A DNA stretch of 64,000 nt from Geminocystis sp. NIES-3709 (GCF_001548115.1 NZ_AP014821.1:558001-622000); one strand, 5' to 3'; shown: positions 8,916 to 18,062, counted from the first letter of the stretch. The notes: generated from the letters alone by a model not told the origin. Translations and numbers: made by a program.

Positions 8916-8967
8916 CTTATTTAAGTTATATTTTTATACAAACATATCGATCGATGTGTGTTATTGA

Positions 8968-9681
8968 CTACTTTTTACTAACAACAAGGTTAAACGCTTC
9001 TTGTGCCGCCGCTTGTTGAGAGGCTTTTTTGGTTGCACCTTTTCCTTTACCTAAGAGTTTATCCTCTAACCACACTTCTGCGATAAATCGATCGTTTTCA
9101 TCTTCTAAAATAGTATTTTGGGTAACTTTATAGGTAGGTAGGAGTTTATATTTTCCTTGAGTCCATTCCTGTAAAGCATCTTTATAATTTTGTCGTGCTG
9201 GATCGGCGTGTACTTGAGCCGCTTTTTCCTGTAAGATAGGATCAAGCCAAAATCTAACTAAGTCCATATTTTTAGTACTCTGATACAATGCACCTAATAC
9301 TCCCTCAAAAGCATCTGCTAAACGAGACACTTTCCCCCATTTATCGTTTCTAACACTAGGTGTCATCAAAAGGTATAAATCGAAACCGTATTCTTCGGCT
9401 ATTTCTGCTAGAAATTTATCACTCACTAAGATTGATCGAATGGCGGCAAATTCTCCCACTGGTAAATCAGGATATATTTCTAATAATAATTCAGCACTAG
9501 CTAACCTTACCACCGCATCCCCAACAAATTCTAATTGTTCGTAGTTGTTAATAGTAGAAACACTAGGATGAGTTAAGGCTAAGTCTAGTAATGACCAATC
9601 AATTCTCGATACATCTTCTATTCCCAGTCTCTGTAATAGTTTCAGTAATTCTCTTGTTCTTCTTGTGTCTTTTATCTCCAT
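8968..9681 (-). CDS. rnc: Ribonuclease III
   Basis: Cleaves double-stranded RNA in rRNA and mRNA processing. It has the RNase III signature NYEQLEFVGDAVVRLASAELL (split here at about residues 44-64), the acidic cluster around DAFEGVLGALYQ, and a C-terminal dsRNA-binding domain ending KGKGATKKASQQAAAQEAF. I place the start at ATG 9681 (MEIKDTRRTREL). A longer frame exists to 9723, but its 14 extra residues are encoded by a 7-bp-periodic intergenic repeat and are hydrophobic. dusA lies just upstream on the same strand, 100 bp from the 9681 start. Confidence 0.95.
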   Translation of the reverse strand: MEIKDTRRTRELLKLLQRLGIEDVSRIDWSLLDLALTHPSVSTINNYEQLEFVGDAVVRLASAELLLEIYPDLPVGEFAAIRSILVSDKFLAEIAEEYGFDLYLLMTPSVRNDKWGKVSRLADAFEGVLGALYQSTKNMDLVRFWLDPILQEKAAQVHADPARQNYKDALQEWTQGKYKLLPTYKVTQNTILEDENDRFIAEVWLEDKLLGKGKGATKKASQQAAAQEAFNLVVSKK

Positions 9682-9686
9682 GCTAT

Positions 9687-9717
9687 AAATAATTGATAAT
9701 AGATAATTAAAAATTAA
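9687..9717. repeat. Degenerate heptamer repeat upstream of rnc
   Basis: Four 7-bp units (ATAATTG, ATAATAG, ATAATTA, AAAATTA). It overlaps the longest possible rnc frame and argues that this frame is over-extended. Confidence 0.6.
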
Positions 9718-9780
9718 CACCATAATATAAAAATGACTGACAATGCCATGTCATCCCAAGTTCCGAGTTGAGGTGTAAAT

Positions 9781-10776
9781 TTATTCTTTTGTTGTATTTT
9801 CCTCGTTTCCTTTCTTTATCATGACAAGGGCTTGACTAACTATCTTTGAACCGTCAAGAAAGGTGTTACCATTTTCTGCGAAGTATCGTTTCCAAGCCTT
9901 TGTTCCCGTTTGACCTGCAAAAATTTGCAGTAAATGGCGCATGATAGTATTTAATTTTACTTTCCGTGATGTCCAAAAGTCAATATAAGGATATAAAGAT
10001 TCGATTATTTCTTCTCTACTGGCAATTGCTTTGTCTTCTCCATAGATTTCTCGATCGACATAGGCAAATAAATAAGGGTTATCGTAAGCCGCCCTTCCAA
10101 TCATTACTCCATCCACATAGTTTAAATGTTTTTTTGTTTGCTCGATCGAGGTAATACCACCATTAATTTCAATAGTGAGAGGGAAAAACTCTTGTTTAAG
10201 GCGATATACGTCTTGATAACGTAAAGGAGGAATATCTCGATTTTCCTTTGGGCTTAATCCCTGTAACCATGCTTTTCGAGCGTGGATAATAAATCGTTGG
10301 CAACCGCTATCCGCAAGGGTTTTAACAAAATATACCATGTCTTGATAGCTATCTTGATCATCAATGCCGATACGATGTTTAACCGTCACAGGAATATTAA
10401 CGGCTTTTTCCATGGCTTCTATGGCTTGGGCAACTTTATGGGGGTGTGCCATTAAACAAGCTCCAAAGTTACCATTTTGTACCCTTGAGCTAGGACACCC
10501 TACGTTAAGATTAATTTCATCATAGCCCCAATCTTGCCCAATTTTGGCACATTCTGCTAATTGTTGGGGGTTATCGCCTCCTAACTGTAGGGAGACAGGT
10601 TTTTCTTCTTCCGAAAAGTCCAATAATTTTGCTCGATCGCCGTGTATAATGGCTTGAGTAGTAATCATCTCCGTATAAAGGAGAGTTTTTTTGGTCATTT
10701 TACGCATAATATACCGAAAATGTCGATCGGTATAGTCCATCATGGGGGCAACACTAATAATTGGTTGTAAAGTCAC
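9781..10776 (-). CDS. dusA: tRNA-dihydrouridine(20/20a) synthase DusA
   Basis: FMN- and NADPH-dependent reduction of uridine to dihydrouridine in the tRNA D-loop. The 331-residue TIM barrel starts SVAPMMDYTDRHFRY and contains the catalytic cysteine C107 in NGNFGACLMAHP and the tRNA/FMN block EINLNVGCPS. The KHRIGIDD and INGGI motifs are also present. These match DusA rather than the shorter DusB or DusC. It is on the same strand as rnc downstream and DUF411 upstream, with gaps of 100 and 26 bp, so co-transcription is possible. Confidence 0.95.
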   Translation of the reverse strand: MTLQPIISVAPMMDYTDRHFRYIMRKMTKKTLLYTEMITTQAIIHGDRAKLLDFSEEEKPVSLQLGGDNPQQLAECAKIGQDWGYDEINLNVGCPSSRVQNGNFGACLMAHPHKVAQAIEAMEKAVNIPVTVKHRIGIDDQDSYQDMVYFVKTLADSGCQRFIIHARKAWLQGLSPKENRDIPPLRYQDVYRLKQEFFPLTIEINGGITSIEQTKKHLNYVDGVMIGRAAYDNPYLFAYVDREIYGEDKAIASREEIIESLYPYIDFWTSRKVKLNTIMRHLLQIFAGQTGTKAWKRYFAENGNTFLDGSKIVSQALVMIKKGNEENTTKE

Positions 10777-10802
10777 TTTTAAATCAGCAATGGAGAATTA
10801 AA

Positions 10803-11357
10803 TTAATAGTTTTTGTAGCTATTAAACACTTCGCTTTTACCTTTATTATTAAACGCAATAACGTTAAAGGGTTGTTTTATTTTATCAGATTCCATACCCG
10901 GGCTACCAATTGGCATTCCTGCTACTGCTAATCCTTTCATCTTTGGCTTTTGACTAAGAAATCTCTTAATATCATCAGCGGGAATATGCCCTTCCATGAC
11001 ATAACCATTAATAATAGCTGTATGACAAGAGGCTAATTGTGATGGTAAGTTATTTTTTTGTTTGATAGCATCAATATTCTCCGTTTTTATATCAGTTACT
11101 TCAAAGCCATGTTTTTTCATGTGCGCCATCCATTGTTTACAACAACCACAAGAAGGACTATTATAAACGGTTATTTTTTTACTACCACTATAGTTAACCG
11201 TCGCCTTATCCCATACACTAAGGGTTGTGGAATTGTTGCGGTGATTTTCATGGGTTTCATGGGCATAACTTGGATTATGAGACGATAGAGTCACACTACC
11301 GATTATCCCAATAAGTGCAATCCCTGTTAATGATTTAATCAGTTTTATTTTTAACAT
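10803..11357 (-). CDS. DUF411 copper/metal-binding protein, exported
   Basis: A 184-residue protein with an N-terminal signal segment (residues 4-32, up to SYAHE) and a histidine-rich linker. The DUF411 domain starts at ITVYNSPSCGCCKQW (C70, C72, C73) and continues to LASCHTAIINGYVMEGHIP (C111, H112, M121, H124), a Cys/His/Met set suited to copper. DUF411 genes commonly sit with copper-resistance genes; none is adjacent here. The promoter has a perfect 11-bp tandem repeat 47 bp upstream of the ATG, a candidate operator. A periplasmic copper role is inference. Confidence 0.82.
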   Translation of the reverse strand: MLKIKLIKSLTGIALIGIIGSVTLSSHNPSYAHETHENHRNNSTTLSVWDKATVNYSGSKKITVYNSPSCGCCKQWMAHMKKHGFEVTDIKTENIDAIKQKNNLPSQLASCHTAIINGYVMEGHIPADDIKRFLSQKPKMKGLAVAGMPIGSPGMESDKIKQPFNVIAFNNKGKSEVFNSYKNY

Positions 11358-11403
11358 GATAGTTTCTCTTTTTTATTCACTTATTATTTATATTTACTCA
11401 AAA

Positions 11404-11425
11404 AGATGAAATGAAGATGAAATGA
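11404..11425. promoter_or_regulatory. 11-bp perfect tandem repeat, candidate metal-response operator
   Basis: AGATGAAATGA occurs twice head-to-tail, 47-68 bp upstream of the DUF411 start. On that gene's strand it reads as TTCAT half-sites on the same helical face. The copper regulator CopR of Synechocystis is known to use TTCAT direct repeats, with a different spacer. The assignment is inference. Confidence 0.4.
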
Positions 11426-11524
11426 CATTTTTCAACATTTACGAGATTTATTAACTCGATATAAAAATTACTAAAACCAGATTTCTTCACTCAACTATAA
11501 ATTATAAGATTAAGTACGATCGTA

Positions 11525-11650
11525 GGCTTTGTTGCATGGATAGATCCAAGTACTTTTGTATATAACACAGTAACATCTCTTATGCTCTCAAGATAAGATC
11601 ATTGATTATGAAACAAAAATATTGTCTGAGAAAAAAGAATAATTTATGAG
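11525..11650 (+). mobile_element. Solo left end of an IS5-type element
   Basis: GGCTTTGTTGCAT at 11525-11537 equals the terminal repeat of the IS at 4709. After 70 bp, ATG at 11608 opens MKQKYCLRKKNN, which matches MKQKYHLRNW of the first copy before hitting a stop within 15 codons. Nothing of the transposase core remains. The right boundary is unclear. Confidence 0.7.
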
Positions 11651-11889
11651 ATTCAAATAAGAAAAGTATTAGTTTTAAAAAATAAATAACTGATTAGTGC
11701 TACTTTATAAGTAATTAAAAACTATACATTGAAAATAATCTATCAAATAATTTTGATTATATGATAAACTTATCAATAAAGAACAAAACTGTATTGTGAT
11801 TTATCATAATAGATAATTTATAGAATTTGATATAGGTAAATTAAGTGAAAAATATAACTCAAAGATAGTAAAAAATCTAAGCAAAAATC
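11651..11889. other. Non-coding stretch before the GGDEF gene
   Basis: AT-rich sequence after the IS remnant. It probably holds the promoter of the downstream diguanylate cyclase gene. No hairpin or reading frame stands out. Confidence 0.4.
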
Positions 11890-14181
11890 ATGACTAATCC
11901 AAAAATAATAACTTCTGTTACATCACAATTAAAACTTTATACTCTTCTTTCTCAACTAAAATTACCAAAAAGTTACTTGGGAAAAATAATGCTAGTTGCT
12001 TTTATCGGTACTCATATACCTTTACTATCTCTCTTTTTTTACGCTATTACCGTTACCAGTTTAACCACAGATACCAAAATAAAAGTATTAGTCGTTGCTT
12101 TAATCGCCACTTTAGTCGGTACAGGTATTACACTTTTTACTCTGCAAAAATTATTAATTCCCATTACTTTGACAGCAAAAAGTTTGCGGCAATATTTAGA
12201 AACTAATAAAATTCCCCAGTTACCTACAAAATTTAAAGATGAAGCAGGGGTTTTAATGGCAGATACCCAATACAGTATCGGTAAACTTGATGAGTTAATT
12301 CAACAGTTAAAAAATTACGACTCTTTAACAGCCTTACCTAATCGACTTCTATTTCACCGTCAACTTCAACAACTAATATCAGAGTTACCCCATTATCAAA
12401 ACACTCTAGCCATCATGTTGGTAGATTTAGACGGTTTTCAGAATATTAATAATATTTTTGGCCATGAATCAGGGGATTTTGTATTACGTCATGTATCCCA
12501 AAAGTTAAGTCAACATATTACCAAAAGAGATATTTTAGCTAGAGTTAGTAGTGATGAATTTGCCTTAGTACATAGTGTTACATCTGTTGAAGGTTTAAAT
12601 AGACCTCTTGCAAAATTAAATACGAGATAGGATGAACTTGAATGATCTATAATTTTGGGCGATGGGGGATAACTTAAGTATAAGATTTAATTATGAAACT
12701 TAAGAAAATAAAAAAATTAAAGCCTGAAAAGTTTAAAAGAAGATTTGGAGTAAAAAAAGAAAGTTAACCGAAGAAGAAAAAAGAAAAAAGAAAAAATAGA
12801 GAACTAAATCGACAAAGAATAGTAATTGAACATGTAAATAGAAAACTTAAAATATTTAGAATACTATCAGAAAAATATAGAAATAAAAGAAAAAGATTTA
12901 GGTTAAGATTTAACTTAATTGCGGGAATTTATAATTATGAAATAGTGGAAAAAAAGATAAGTGTTATCTGAAAATAAAACAAAAAAATCCAAGAAATTAA
13001 TTTGTGTATTTTCTAGCTAGTTGAGATGGACTTTTGCTAGGGTAGAGGTATATAAGTAAAAATTATATTTAACTGTATAAACACAGTTATTTTCTTTGAT
13101 TAAATTGGAGGAGATTGCTAATATTTTGTTTTATCCTATCATCTTTTTATGTTTATTATAATTTTGCAAGATGTCTAATCAATATGCTGATAAAATTCTC
13201 GATACTGTTGCGGAAAAATTAACCTTAGACAACAACGAAATTAATATTACCGCTAGTATCGGCATCGCTATTCTTGAGAATGAAAAAACCGATACTAACG
13301 AATTATTTAATCAAGCTGATATGGCTTTACGTTTGGCAAAAGAGCAAGGACGTAATACATATCGATTCTACTCGGAAGAAATGAATCAAACTCTTCTGCG
13401 TCGTTTTCAATTAGAAAGAGACTTACATCATGCGATCGAAAAAGGAGAATTACAAGTATATTATCAACCACAAATAGATATAAATAGTGGTGATATTGTC
13501 GCCGCTGAGGCATTATTAAGATGGCAACACCCCGAATATGGTTTTGTTTCCCCAGCCTTATTCATTCCCATTGCCGAATCTAGTAACTTAATTTTAGATA
13601 TAAGTACATGGGTATTGAGAACTGTATGTCAGCAAAATCAAAGTTGGTTATCAGCGGGATTTCCAGAGTTATGCGTTGCTGTCAATTTATCAGGAAAACA
13701 CTTTCAACAGGAAAATTTAGCAGATGAGATAAGAGATATCCTCCAAGAAACAGAGTTAAAACCGCATCAATTAGAGTTAGAAATTACAGAGGGTTTATTA
13801 ATAGATGATGTACAGAAAGCCATTAATATTCTGCAACAATTACACAATTATGGTTTTTTATTAGCTTTAGACGATTTTGGTACAGGTTTTTCATCTCTAA
13901 GCTATTTGAAACGTTTTTCCTTAGATTTTCTCAAAATTGATCAGTCTTTTGTAAGAGGTATCCCCCATGATAATGATGATAATGCTATTACTCGTTCTGT
14001 AATTGCTCTTGCTCATAGCCTACAAATGAGTGTTATTGCGGAAGGAGTGGAAACCATAGAACAAGCAAACGATCTTCAAGATCATGGTTGTTATAAACTT
14101 CAAGGTTACTATTTTAGCCGCCCGATTCCAGCTCAGGATTTTACTCGTTTATGGGAAGAAAAGTTAGAAAAATATAATTAA
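11890..14181 (+). pseudogene. Membrane GGDEF-EAL protein, split by an insertion element
   Basis: Cyclic-di-GMP turnover protein in two pieces. Part 1 (11890-12600) encodes two membrane segments (about residues 33-55 and 64-84), a HAMP-like stretch and the first half of a GGDEF domain whose signature is degenerate (RVSSDEF). Part 2 (13177-14181) encodes the rest of the GGDEF domain (ITASIGIAI ... QADMAL) and a full EAL domain with EALLRW, EITEG, LDDFGTGFSS, LKIDQSFV and IAEGVET. These are the residues expected of an active phosphodiesterase. Dropping 12601-13179 joins EGLN to QYADKILD in one frame of 571 residues. As it stands, part 1 ends at a stop supplied by the element. Part 2 could be translated from an ATG inside the element's right terminal repeat (13171), but no SD is seen. 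Confidence 0.85.
12601..13176 (+). mobile_element. 576-bp non-autonomous IS5-type element inside the GGDEF gene
   Basis: The ends are inverted repeats: AGACCTCTTGCAAAATTA at the left and AGACATCTTGCAAAATTA at the right on the complement. Flanking AAT at 12598-12600 and 13177-13179 looks like a 3-bp target duplication. Inside are two transposase scraps: 12693-12767 (MKLKKIKKLKPEKFKRRFGV, then stop) and about 12780-12971 (RIVIEHVNRKLKIFRIL ... RFNLIAGIYNYEI). These are the N- and C-terminal ends of a cyanobacterial DDE transposase whose middle is deleted. It is a different family from the IS at 4709, and movement would need a transposase in trans. Confidence 0.85.
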
Positions 14182-14229
14182 ACAACTACTGTAAATATAA
14201 TTAATAAAAAAACTAATAAAAATTTTTTT

Positions 14230-14949
14230 ATGACTTTTAATCGAAAAATAATCAACATTAACGCTACTATTAATGGTGGTTTTATTAAATGTTGTCCCTT
14301 AACAAAAAATGATATTCAACAACTGGGATTACGAGGAATTCATTGTGGTTCTGGTTTAAACTTACATACAGGTTGGCTCAATACAGATTATCTTCAAATA
14401 GGAGATCAATTTGGTAATACATCAAATATAGGAAATCTAATTGTTGTTGCTGAAAATCAATATTATTTACAACATGATCAAACTCAACCAATCCCTATTG
14501 AAGATAGTGTTTTTGATTATGCTTTTTCAGAACATTTTATTGAGCATATTACCATAGAACAAGCTATACAATGGTTGAAAGAAATCAGACGGATTCTCAA
14601 AATAGGTGGAGTTTTGCGCTTAAGTACACCTGATTTATATTTATATGTTTCTGGATATTTAGATAATACTCAGAGTTTTTATAAGCAACATTGTGATAAT
14701 CTTTCTAAAATGGGATTCAAAAATCCTCCTCAACGTAAAGCATGGATGATGAACCAGATTTTTCGATTTTGGGGACATCAATGGATTTATGACTTTGACG
14801 AAATTAAAACAATAGCAGTGGCCGCCGGATTTAAGACACAAGATGTTTTAAAATATAATTTTCAACAAGGATCTATTCCCGAACTTTTTAAATTAGATCT
14901 AGCCGATCGTAGTGATGAAAGTATTTATGTTGAGATACGCAAAACCTAA
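14230..14949 (+). CDS. SAM-dependent methyltransferase (COG4627-like)
   Basis: A 239-residue predicted class I methyltransferase. The SAM-binding region is the variant HCGSGLNLHTGWLNTDY (about residues 39-55) seen in COG4627-type enzymes, followed by DSVFDYAFSEHFIEHI and the post-motif RILKIGGVLRLSTPDL. The family often modifies glycans or other surface molecules, but the substrate here is unknown. It lies 48 bp after the split GGDEF-EAL gene on the same strand. Confidence 0.8.
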   Translation: MTFNRKIININATINGGFIKCCPLTKNDIQQLGLRGIHCGSGLNLHTGWLNTDYLQIGDQFGNTSNIGNLIVVAENQYYLQHDQTQPIPIEDSVFDYAFSEHFIEHITIEQAIQWLKEIRRILKIGGVLRLSTPDLYLYVSGYLDNTQSFYKQHCDNLSKMGFKNPPQRKAWMMNQIFRFWGHQWIYDFDEIKTIAVAAGFKTQDVLKYNFQQGSIPELFKLDLADRSDESIYVEIRKT

Positions 14950-15057
14950 TCTCTTTTCTTGCTTACAAAATATTATATCTTTAAACTTGATAGTAATTGT
15001 TGATCCCATAACTGATAAGATCATGAAGAATTGATAAAAATATGGTTATAAATAAAC

Positions 15058-15465
15058 ATGATGAAATCTTATCTTTCAAAACTTTTAGCATTAGTATTAG
15101 TTATTACTATTGGTTTATTCGGTTGTGGTGAAAGTTCCACTGGTTTAACTGGCAACTATACTGACGATACCCTGAAAGTTTTACAAAGTTTAACTGTTGC
15201 GATCGAACTTCCTACCGATATTGATATTGAAACTAAAAAAGCAACTCAGGAACAAGCTCGTAAACAAATAAACGACTATGTTTCTCGTTATCGTAAAGAT
15301 GCTAATTACGGTGGTTTAAAATCTTTTACTACTATGCAAACGGCTCTTAACTCTTTAGCAGGTTATTATACTTCCTATGGTAGTCGTCCCTTACCTGATA
15401 AGTTAAAAACTCGTCTTAATCAAGAGTTTAAACAAGTGGAATTTGCTCTCAAAAAAGGATACTAA
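15058..15465 (+). CDS. psb27: Photosystem II assembly lipoprotein Psb27
   Basis: Binds CP43 on the lumenal side during assembly and repair of photosystem II. The 135-residue precursor has a lipoprotein signal with the acylated cysteine at C23 in LFGCGES. The conserved Psb27 core follows: GNYTDDTLKVLQSL, QINDYVSRYRKDANYGGLKSFTTMQTALN and the C-terminal LNQEFKQVEFALKKGY. It is a single gene with its own upstream region. Heptamer repeats (AATTAAC) begin three bases after the stop. Confidence 0.95.
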   Translation: MMKSYLSKLLALVLVITIGLFGCGESSTGLTGNYTDDTLKVLQSLTVAIELPTDIDIETKKATQEQARKQINDYVSRYRKDANYGGLKSFTTMQTALNSLAGYYTSYGSRPLPDKLKTRLNQEFKQVEFALKKGY

Positions 15466-15467
15466 AT

Positions 15468-15490
15468 CAATTAACAATTAACAATTAATT
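15468..15490. repeat. Heptamer tandem repeat after psb27
   Basis: Three units of AATTAAC/AATTAAT starting directly behind the psb27 stop. It belongs to the 7-bp-periodic repeat class found across the window. Confidence 0.7.
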
Positions 15491-15634
15491 TTAGCTTAGT
15501 AACTATTGTGACAACAAAAAAATACACACTTTTAGTCACAGTTACAGACTTTAAAAAAGATTATAATGTAATTTGTGTCAATTTTTCATAGTGATTTTAT
15601 TTTTATTGTTAAATTTATCCATCAATTATTTATT

Positions 15635-15640
15635 AGGAGG
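15635..15640 (+). promoter_or_regulatory. Strong ribosome binding site of asd
   Basis: AGGAGG eight bases ahead of a TTG. It decides in favour of the TTG start at 15649 because no ATG lies near the conserved N-terminus. Confidence 0.8.
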
Positions 15641-15648
15641 AAAGTTGT

Positions 15649-16671
15649 TTGTCTAATCAATTTAACGTTGCTATTTTAGGGGCAACGGGGGCAGTTGGTA
15701 CAGAAATTATTGATTTACTCATAGAGCGAAATTTCCCTGTTAAAGAATTAAAATTATTATCCTCCCCTCGTTCTTCTGGCCAAAAAATCCCTTTCAAAAA
15801 TGAGTTAATCGAAGTTCAAGCTGTTGACGAAAATTCTTTTAAAGATGTTGATATAGTGTTAGCTTCCGCCGGTGGTTCAACTTCTAAGAAATGGGCAAAT
15901 ACGATCGTCTCATCAGGTGCTGTTATGATAGATAATTCCAGCGCTTTTCGCATGGATATGGACGTTCCCCTAGTTGTACCTGAAATCAATCCTGAAGATG
16001 CAAAAAAACATAAAGGCATCATTGCTAACCCAAATTGCACAACTATTTTAATGGGGGTTGCTATATACCCATTACATCAAATTCAACCCATTCAAAGAAT
16101 AATCGTTTCAACTTATCAATCGGCAAGTGGTGCTGGTGCAAGGGCAATGGAAGAAGTAAAAATTCAAAGCCAAGCCATTTTAAATGGTGAAAATCCAGTA
16201 GCGGAAGTTTTGCCCTATCCCTTAGCTTTCAATCTTTTTCCCCATAATTCTCCCTTAATGGATAACAACTATTGTGAAGAAGAAATGAAAATGGTTAATG
16301 AAACTCGCAAGATTTTTGGGGATAATAGTTTACGTATCAGTGCTACTTGTGTTCGAGTGCCAGTGTTAAGGGCGCATTCGGAAGCAATTAATATAGAGTT
16401 TGCTCAACCTTTTTCTGTGGCAAAAGCAAGGGAAATTATCGCCCAAGCAGAAGGAGTTACATTGATGGAAGATTGGGATAAAAACTATTTTCCGATGCCC
16501 ATAAATGCGACGGGAAAAGATGATGTTTTAGTCGGTAGAATTCGTCAAGATATATCCAACCCAAATAGCATAGAAATGTGGTTGTGTGGTGATCAAATTC
16601 GCAAAGGTGCTGCTTTAAATGCTGTACAAATTGCTGAGTTGTTAATTACTAAAAATTTACTTAAATCTTAA
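15649..16671 (+). CDS. asd: Aspartate-semialdehyde dehydrogenase
   Basis: Reduces aspartyl phosphate to aspartate semialdehyde with NADPH, the branch point to lysine/peptidoglycan, threonine and methionine. The 340-residue protein has the NADP loop ILGATGAVGTE (residues 9-19), the catalytic cysteine C130 in NPNCTT, and RVPVLRAHSEAINIEF. It is the first gene of asd-dapA-rnj, an order I recall from Synechocystis (slr0549-0551). The start is TTG, backed by AGGAGG. Confidence 0.96.
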   Translation: MSNQFNVAILGATGAVGTEIIDLLIERNFPVKELKLLSSPRSSGQKIPFKNELIEVQAVDENSFKDVDIVLASAGGSTSKKWANTIVSSGAVMIDNSSAFRMDMDVPLVVPEINPEDAKKHKGIIANPNCTTILMGVAIYPLHQIQPIQRIIVSTYQSASGAGARAMEEVKIQSQAILNGENPVAEVLPYPLAFNLFPHNSPLMDNNYCEEEMKMVNETRKIFGDNSLRISATCVRVPVLRAHSEAINIEFAQPFSVAKAREIIAQAEGVTLMEDWDKNYFPMPINATGKDDVLVGRIRQDISNPNSIEMWLCGDQIRKGAALNAVQIAELLITKNLLKS

Positions 16672-16809
16672 AACATTTTCCTGTAAACCTCTTAAATTGA
16701 TCCCTCGAACTTGGAAACAAGGAGTCAAAATCAAGTAAAATGAATATTGTCTATTCACACATGAGTAGATTAATTTACTGTCGCCTATTTCTTATTCCCT
16801 TTATTGACA

Positions 16810-17706
16810 ATGATGAGTGATTATATTTTTGGTAGAGTTTTAACCGCTATGGTGACACCTTTTAACGAGGATTTATCTGTTAATTATGGTGTGGCTGAAA
16901 AATTAGCTGATCATTTAGTTAATAATGGCAGTGATGGTTTAGTTATCTGCGGTACAACAGGAGAATCACCTTCTTTAGAAGATCACGAAAAATATGAGTT
17001 ACTCAAGGTTGTCAAAAATGCAGTAGGCGATCGTGCTAAAATTGTCATGGGTACAGGTTCAAATTCTACTGCTAAAGCAATTGCTGATACTCAAAAGGCT
17101 GCCAAGATTGGCATTGATGGTTCATTGCAAGTGGTACCCTATTATAATAAACCACCTCAAGAGGGCTTATATCAACACTTTAGCTCGATCGCTAAATCTA
17201 GTCCTGATGTCCCAATGATGCTGTATAATATTCCGGGTAGGACAGGAAAAAATTTGGAAGCCGAAACAACCGCTCGATTAGCCCATGATTTAGATAATAT
17301 CGTAGCAGTAAAAGAAGCCAGTGCAGATTTAGAACAAACTGCTAGAATAAGAATACTTACACCTTCCGATTTTTTAATTTATTCAGGAGAGGATTTTTTA
17401 ACCCTACCCATGATGACAGTAGGAGGCATTGGGGTAGTGAGTGTTGCCAGTCATTTAGTCGGCAAGGAAATGCAAACCATGATAACAGCATACAAAAACG
17501 GTAATAATTCTTTAGCACAAGAAATTCAACAAAAATTATATAGTTTATTTAAGGTTATATTTTGCAATACAAATCCGATTCCCGTCAAATTTGCCCTACA
17601 ATTACAAGGTTGGGATGTCGGTAACGTCAGATTACCTTTAACTCCTCTACTGGCTAATCAACAAAAGGAAGTAGAAAAAGTTTTACAGGATTTAGAATTA
17701 TTATAA
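16810..17706 (+). CDS. dapA: 4-hydroxy-tetrahydrodipicolinate synthase
   Basis: Condenses pyruvate with aspartate semialdehyde, the first lysine-specific step, using the product of the upstream asd gene. Counting from the upstream TTG at 16804, the Schiff-base lysine is K170 in IVAVKEAS and the catalytic tyrosine is Y141 in LYNIPGRTG. VICGTTGESPSL is also conserved. I prefer ATG 16810 (or 16813) over the TTG at 16804; none of the three has a clear SD. It is separated from asd by 138 bp. Confidence 0.95.
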   Translation: MMSDYIFGRVLTAMVTPFNEDLSVNYGVAEKLADHLVNNGSDGLVICGTTGESPSLEDHEKYELLKVVKNAVGDRAKIVMGTGSNSTAKAIADTQKAAKIGIDGSLQVVPYYNKPPQEGLYQHFSSIAKSSPDVPMMLYNIPGRTGKNLEAETTARLAHDLDNIVAVKEASADLEQTARIRILTPSDFLIYSGEDFLTLPMMTVGGIGVVSVASHLVGKEMQTMITAYKNGNNSLAQEIQQKLYSLFKVIFCNTNPIPVKFALQLQGWDVGNVRLPLTPLLANQQKEVEKVLQDLELL

Positions 17707-18062
17707 ATAGTAAATGCAAAGAATAGTTTAATAATTGTTGCTATTTAAAATTAATAAAAAAGTTTTTCAGTTAATGAAAGAGATAGGATAAATTTATTTT
17801 TTGAGGAGGTAATAGATCATGTTAAAGTCATGATTTTTAGAAAAATAGTTAATCAATAATTTAGTTAGGATAATTGATTTATGAATTAGGAATAATTCCA
17901 TTTTCCAAGAAAGAGAATTTGAAGTTAATTATAAAAGGAAGAAGATGGGTTGAGAGTAAACTATTCATCATTTTGCATCTTTGCAAAACAACTTAATCCT
18001 TAAAAATATAACACTAAACTTATTCTCTGCATCGTAAAAATTTAGTAGAAAAATAAATAGAT
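17707..18062. other. Long 5' leader of the RNase J gene
   Basis: 356 bp without a normal gene. The notable content is a perfect SD with two overlapping tiny reading frames at 17803-17859 (separate entry). The RNase J ATG itself has no SD, and a TAA lies in frame three codons upstream, so the coding start is fixed at 18063. Confidence 0.6.
17819..17859 (+). CDS. Two coupled mini-ORFs in the RNase J leader
   Basis: GAGGAGGT (17803-17810) sits eight bases before ATG 17819, which encodes MLKS and stops at 17833. The stop overlaps a second ATG (ATGA, 17830) encoding MIFRKIVNQ up to the TAA at 17857-17859. Such a strong SD is rare in this window, yet no long frame uses it. They may be leader peptides controlling the downstream rnj mRNA, or a relic of an earlier gene. 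Speculative. Confidence 0.35.

Noticed and set aside
9682-9723. Longer start for rnc
   Set aside because: The extra 14 codons are heptamer repeat and hydrophobic; RNase III homology starts after MEIKD.
13171-14181. EAL half as an independent intact gene
   Set aside because: It begins inside the element's terminal repeat and carries the second half of a GGDEF domain, so it is a fragment of the upstream gene.
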